DNA from: Streptomyces triticisoli
GTDB taxonomy: Bacteria > Actinomycetota > Actinomycetes > Streptomycetales > Streptomycetaceae
DNA length: 58,310 bases
Direction of reading: 5' to 3'
Assembly: GCF_003270085.1 (NCBI RefSeq)
Contig: NZ_QFDQ01000094.1
Span: 1 to 58,310 of the forward strand
Both the position numbers and the translations under genes were made by a program. The notes below the pieces were generated by a model, which saw only the letters and a list, made by a program, of their open reading frames with translations, did no database searches and was not told where the DNA came from. This document shows, piece after piece, positions 54,424-58,310 of this stretch; position 1 is the first letter of the stretch; the number at the start of each line of letters is the position of its first letter.

Positions 54424-55302
54424 GTGACCGAGCACGTCGACCGGAGTGAGCCGGAAGCCGCAGGTACGCCCACGTCGGCCGCCGTCACACCCGCCGACGC
54501 CGCCGACGCGGCCCGGCTCGTCGCCTTCGGGCTGCAGCCCAAGCTGCAGCCCGCGCGCGACCAGGAGTACGCCGACCTGCTGCGCCGCCACCGCGAGGAC
54601 CCGGCGTTCGCACGGCTCGCCGACGCCGTGGCCGCCGGGCTGGGACTCGTCGTCCTGGAGGTGTCCCCGCGCGCGGGCATGGCGGTCACCGCGGCCGAGG
54701 ACTCGGTGTTCGCGGTCCGCATGGGCGACTACGCGCGCCGCACCACCGCCGACTCGGGCGACCGCTTCCTGCACGGGCTCGCCCACCTCGCCGTGGCCGC
54801 CCTCGCCTTCCCCCGGCCCGAGGACCTCGCCGACGACGGCTACATCGGCCGCGTCACGGTCAACGGCGTCGACACCTTCGTCCGCCAGGCCTGCCGCCGC
54901 CTGGAGGAGCGTGCCGAGGAGCAGGGCGAGAACACCGACCCGGCCACCGACGCGCCCGGCCTCGAGGCCGCCTGGCGGATCTGGGCCAGACGCAGCGCGA
55001 CCGGCGCCACCAAGGACGCACGCCGGCCGGCGGCCTCGACCACCGGCATCGTGGCCAAGGCCCTGGCGTTCCTCACCGACTCCGGGTTCCTGCAGCGCAC
55101 CGGCGACGAGAGCGGCGGCACCTACCGCACGACGGCCCGCTACCAACTCCAGGTGCGCGACATGGCGGGCAGCGCCGCCCTGGCCGAACTCCTGGAACTG
55201 GGCATCGTCCCGGTGACCGACGGCACGCCGAGCCTGCTGCCCGCCGAGGACACCGACGACCTGGAGCTGGTGGCCGACGCCGGGCTGCCGTTCCACTCCT
55301 AG
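54424..55302 (+). CDS. MukE/JetB-like winged-helix subunit, inferred
   Basis: The 292-aa protein has a helical N-terminal region (about residues 18-130, with GLGLVVLEVSPRAGMAV) and a C-terminal winged-helix-like unit (about 205-260: GIVAKALAFLTDSGFLQRTG, TYRTTARYQLQVRDM). The layout and place between a kleisin-like gene and an SMC-like gene fit MukE/MksE or JetB accessory subunits. GTG at 54424 has AAGGAG 8 bases upstream. It lacks a family signature I can name. Confidence 0.75.
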   Translation: MTEHVDRSEPEAAGTPTSAAVTPADAADAARLVAFGLQPKLQPARDQEYADLLRRHREDPAFARLADAVAAGLGLVVLEVSPRAGMAVTAAEDSVFAVRMGDYARRTTADSGDRFLHGLAHLAVAALAFPRPEDLADDGYIGRVTVNGVDTFVRQACRRLEERAEEQGENTDPATDAPGLEAAWRIWARRSATGATKDARRPAASTTGIVAKALAFLTDSGFLQRTGDESGGTYRTTARYQLQVRDMAGSAALAELLELGIVPVTDGTPSLLPAEDTDDLELVADAGLPFHS

Positions 55303-55358
55303 GCCGCCTGCCGCCTCCCCACCCCTCTGATCTGCAAGAAGACTGACGAGAGTCCGCC

Positions 55359-58310
55359 ATGTACGAGCTGTCCCGGGTCCGCCTCCACTCCATCGGGCCC
55401 GCCGGTGCGCGCTACGCCGACACCGTGCTTGACCTGCGGGGTGTGGGCGAGCCGGTGCCCGACCCCGCGCCCACCCAGGCGGAGTTCTTCGAGGAGGATC
55501 CGGTCGGCCCACCGCGCCGGCCCGCCCCCGCGGGCGTGCTCTTCCTGGAGAACGGCGGCGGCAAGTCCGTCCTGCTCAAGCTGATCTTCTCGGTGATGCT
55601 GCCCGGCCACCGCAACACCCTCGGCGGCGCCAGCTCCGGTGTGCTGCGCAAGTTCCTGCTTGCCGACGACTGCGGGCACGTGGCACTGGAATGGCAGCAC
55701 GTGCAGACCGGCGAGTGCGTGGTCGTCGGCAAGGTCAGCGAGTGGCGCGGGCGCCAGGTCTCCAACGACCCGCGGAAGTTCGCCGAGGCCTGGTACTCCT
55801 TCCGGCCCGGCCCAGGACTCGCCCTGGACAACCTCCCCGTCGCCGAGGCGACCGCCGTACGACCGCCTGCCGAGGGCCGGTCGGGCGCGCGGGGACGGCG
55901 CCGCACCATGAAGGGCTTCCGTGACGCGCTCACCGAGGCGGGCAAGGCCTACCCGCACCTGGAGGTGCACTGGGAGGAGATCCACGAGCGCTGGACCGAA
56001 CACCTCGGTGACCTCGGCCTGGACCCCGAACTCTTCCGCTACCAGCGGGAGATGAACGCCGACGAGGGCGAGGCGGCCGGCCTGTTCGCGGTCAAGAAGG
56101 ACTCCGACTTCACCGATCTGCTGCTGCGTGCCGTCACCGACACCCGCGACACCGACGGGCTCGCCGACCTGGTCAGCGGCTTCGGCAACAAACTCGGCCG
56201 GCGTGCCGAACTGATCGCCGAACGGGACTTCACCGCCGGCTCGGTCGACCTGCTCGGCCGGATCGTCGAGGCCGCCGAAGCCCGCACACGCGCGCGTGAC
56301 ATCCACGCGGCAGCCGAGCGGCGCACGCGCACGCTGGTGCGACGACTGTCCGCGCGGGCCGTGCGGGAGCGGGCACGGGCCGGCGACCTCGCCCAGCGGG
56401 TCACCGCCGCGGCCCACGCCGTCACAGACTCCGGGGCCGCACGGGAGCGCAGCGCGCTGATCTCCGCCGAACTCGCCTACCGGCACGCCTCACTGGCCCT
56501 CACCGCCGCCGAGAAGTCCGCCGCGGCGCAGAAACGGGAACTCGCCGACGCGCGTACCCTGCACTCCGCCTGGCAGGCCGCCGAGGCCGTGCTGCGCCAC
56601 CGCGCCGCCGCCGACCGCGTGGCCCGCGTCTCCGCCGCGATCCAGGAGGCCGAGCGGGACGCGGCCCCGGCGCTCGCCGCACGAGCCAAGGCCGCCGTGG
56701 ATCTCGTACGAGCCCTGCATGCCGCCGCGGAGAGCGCCGAAGCCCTGGCCGACGAGAAGGAGGAGCGGTCCGCACGGCTCCAGGAGGCCGGCGAGTCGGC
56801 CTACCGGGACCAGACGGCCGCCGCCACCGAGGCGCAGCGAGCCCGCAGCGAGGCCGGTCATCTGCGCCAGCGCCTGGCCGAGGTCGAGCAGGAAACCGCA
56901 GAGGCGGTCCGTGCGGGCTGGCTGGACGACAGCGCCCCCGACGCCGACCCGGCGCGCGCCGCGCTGGCCGCCAGCGACGCCGAGAAGACGGCGGTCGCCG
57001 CCTGGGACCAGGCCCGCGAGGCGTCCCGGAAAGCCACCGAACACGCGCGCGAGGCCGCCTCGGCCGAGTCCCGCGCGGAACTCACGGCGGCCCGCGCGGC
57101 CGACGCGGCGACGGCGGCGCAGCGCGCGTACGAGGCCGAACGCCGCATCGCCGAGGCACTGGCGGCGGAGGAACGGCTCGCGGAACTGCTGAGCCTGCCG
57201 GGCACGGCCGGGGCCGGACGGGCCGGAGTCCCGGCGTCCCGCACAGGACCGGACGACGCGGACGGCTCAGGCGGCACGAGCGGCGCGGGCCGCACGTCAG
57301 GCCGTGCCCCGGGGGCCGAGGGCACTCTCACCCCCGAGGACCTGGACCGCTTCGCCGACGAACTGCGCGCGCTGCTCGACGACGCCGTCTCCTCCGCCGA
57401 ACGGCACCTGTTCGAGCTGCGCACCGCCGCCGCCGACGACGCCCGGATCCTCGGCGCGCTCGGCGACGGCGGACTGCTGCCGCCCGGCCCCGACGTGCTG
57501 GCCACCGTCGAGTTCCTCGGCGAGCACGGCATCCCAGCACTGCCCGGCTGGCGCTACCTCGCCCAGGCCGTCGACCCCGCCGACCACGCACGCGTACTGG
57601 CCGCCCGGCCCGAACTGGTCGACGGCGTGATCATCACCGACCCCGACACGCACGCGCGTGCCCGCGACGCCCTCGCGGACGCGGCCCTGCTGCCCCGGTC
57701 CACCGTGGCCGTCGGCACCGCGGCCGCCCTGCTCGCCCCCACGCCGGCCGCCGGCGCCACCCCGAGTGACGTCTTTCTCGTACCGCCGAACCCGGCCATG
57801 CACGACGAACACGCCGCCGACGAGGAACGGCAGGCGCTGCGCGCGCGGGCGAGCGAGCGGGACGAGGAGATCCGCCGGCTCGCCGCCCGGCTCGGCAAGG
57901 ACCGGGAACTGGCGGCGCGGCTCGCCTCCTGGCGCACCGGCTGCCCCGCCGGACGGCTCCTGGAACTGACCCGGGCCGCCCAGGACACACGCGTCTTCGC
58001 CGAGGAGGCCGAGGCCGAGCTGGCCGAGGCGCGCAGCCTGCGGGCGGAGACCGACGAGGCCGCCGCCGAGGCCGCCCGGGCGCGCGACGAACGCCAGGAG
58101 GTCGCCCAGAGGGCGCGGCGCGCCGCCGACGCCCTCGCCGGGCTCGCGTTCCGGCTGCGCGAGCGCGCGGGCTGGCAGGCCAAGCTGCGCGAACTCGCCG
58201 ACGAGGCAGCCGAGTCGGAGGCCCGCGCCCAGACCTGCCTGCAACGTGCCCGCGCCGCCGACCAGGACCGGCGCGCCGCCCAGCGCGCTGCCGACGACGC
58301 CCGCCGCACC
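55359..58310 (+). CDS. SMC/MukB-like coiled-coil ATPase, partial at window end
   Basis: 984 residues are visible with no stop before the window edge. The N-terminal head has Walker A LFLENGGGKSVLLKLIFS (Lys69) after a short strand-rich lead, then a head region with FRYQREMNADEGEAAGLFAV near residues 225-245 (Q-loop-like position). Ala/Arg/Glu-rich coiled coil runs from about 290 to 620, a Gly/Ser linker and helices follow, and a globular hinge-like insert (about 685-800: ILGALGDGGLLPPG, GIPALPGWRYLAQAV, VDGVIITDP) is succeeded by more coiled coil. Walker B and signature motifs should lie beyond 58310. This is the motor of a condensin-like complex with the two upstream genes. Confidence 0.85.
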   Translation, partial: MYELSRVRLHSIGPAGARYADTVLDLRGVGEPVPDPAPTQAEFFEEDPVGPPRRPAPAGVLFLENGGGKSVLLKLIFSVMLPGHRNTLGGASSGVLRKFLLADDCGHVALEWQHVQTGECVVVGKVSEWRGRQVSNDPRKFAEAWYSFRPGPGLALDNLPVAEATAVRPPAEGRSGARGRRRTMKGFRDALTEAGKAYPHLEVHWEEIHERWTEHLGDLGLDPELFRYQREMNADEGEAAGLFAVKKDSDFTDLLLRAVTDTRDTDGLADLVSGFGNKLGRRAELIAERDFTAGSVDLLGRIVEAAEARTRARDIHAAAERRTRTLVRRLSARAVRERARAGDLAQRVTAAAHAVTDSGAARERSALISAELAYRHASLALTAAEKSAAAQKRELADARTLHSAWQAAEAVLRHRAAADRVARVSAAIQEAERDAAPALAARAKAAVDLVRALHAAAESAEALADEKEERSARLQEAGESAYRDQTAAATEAQRARSEAGHLRQRLAEVEQETAEAVRAGWLDDSAPDADPARAALAASDAEKTAVAAWDQAREASRKATEHAREAASAESRAELTAARAADAATAAQRAYEAERRIAEALAAEERLAELLSLPGTAGAGRAGVPASRTGPDDADGSGGTSGAGRTSGRAPGAEGTLTPEDLDRFADELRALLDDAVSSAERHLFELRTAAADDARILGALGDGGLLPPGPDVLATVEFLGEHGIPALPGWRYLAQAVDPADHARVLAARPELVDGVIITDPDTHARARDALADAALLPRSTVAVGTAAALLAPTPAAGATPSDVFLVPPNPAMHDEHAADEERQALRARASERDEEIRRLAARLGKDRELAARLASWRTGCPAGRLLELTRAAQDTRVFAEEAEAELAEARSLRAETDEAAAEAARARDERQEVAQRARRAADALAGLAFRLRERAGWQAKLRELADEAAESEARAQTCLQRARAADQDRRAAQRAADDARRT

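Noticed and set aside
55359..58310. Wadjet TIGR02680 or SbcC identity for the ATPase
   Set aside because: The N-terminus and P-loop context differ from what I know of those families, and the partner genes do not resemble SbcD; only an SMC/MukB-like label is supported.

Overview
The window is chromosomal DNA of a high-GC actinomycete, almost certainly a Streptomyces. Codon third positions are nearly all G/C, GTG (and some TTG) starts are frequent, and gene order and family content are those of the Streptomyces core: fmt-rsmB-rpe, an FMN-riboswitch rib operon followed by hisE-hisG, RbpA behind a SigR-type promoter, a conservon, a GH6 endoglucanase and F420-dependent enzymes. I see no rRNA, tRNA, CRISPR array, transposase or integrase.

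Layout. 0-8 kb: an HTH protein diverges from fmt, rsmB and rpe; then a SorC-type regulator, an RNase Sa-like lipoprotein with an overlapping barstar gene, the GuaB1-type IMPDH/GMP reductase paralogue and an AsnC/Lrp regulator. 8.5-14.4 kb: a conservon-like nitrate/nitrite-sensor kinase, roadblock and DUF742 set without its GTPase gene, then a nitrilase-type amidase beside a flavin amine oxidase. 14.4-21.6 kb: an F420-type oxidoreductase, a DUF5995 protein, a GH6 cellulase meeting a uracil permease tail to tail, and a divergent MFS/ROK pair. 21.6-27.2 kb: a decayed NmrA-like gene, a promoter whose spacer contains a DasR-like site, an FMN riboswitch and ribE-ribM-ribBA-ribH, then hisE, hisG and a bacterial PH-domain membrane protein. 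27.2-36.8 kb: two CBS/DUF21 (CorC/HlyC-type) membrane proteins behind a long structured leader, an EccA-like AAA+ protein, a uridine-kinase-like P-loop protein without a normal start codon, a Tat-exported C39-like protease, and a TetR regulator next to an acyl-CoA dehydrogenase with direct-repeat operators. 36.8-47.7 kb: a degenerate 18-nt-period G-rich array, a CxxC protein, an AsnC regulator, an amidohydrolase, polyprenol-phosphate mannose synthase, FxsA, RbpA, an MFS carrier, a glycerophosphodiesterase, and YczE divergent from a MocR-type regulator. 47.8-52.8 kb: an FtsK-like membrane protein whose P-loop lacks its lysine, a two-helix membrane partner, an ankyrin protein, a HEAT-like protein preceded by a possible Cys-Cys leader peptide, and a composite pseudogene (glycosyltransferase start joined to a GntR FCD end).

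The most interesting part is the right end (52845 to beyond 58310). A three-gene operon encodes a 508-aa protein with a winged-helix N-terminus and helical middle, a 292-aa protein with a C-terminal winged helix, and an SMC-like ATPase (984 residues visible, open at the window edge) with an N-terminal P-loop, long coiled coils and a hinge-like globular insert. The plan matches MukF-MukE-MukB, Mks and Wadjet complexes, but the proteins do not read like the usual Wadjet families. It is the best candidate here for an undescribed condensin-like or plasmid-defence system.

Operons are tightly packed. Start/stop overlaps join RNase-barstar, kinase-roadblock, ribE-ribM-ribBA, the two CBS proteins and YczE-glycerophosphodiesterase. 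Several genes have a -10 box a few bases upstream of the start codon and are probably leaderless (AsnC at 38342, the SMC operon at 52845). All functional statements come from reading motifs by eye; no database search was run.
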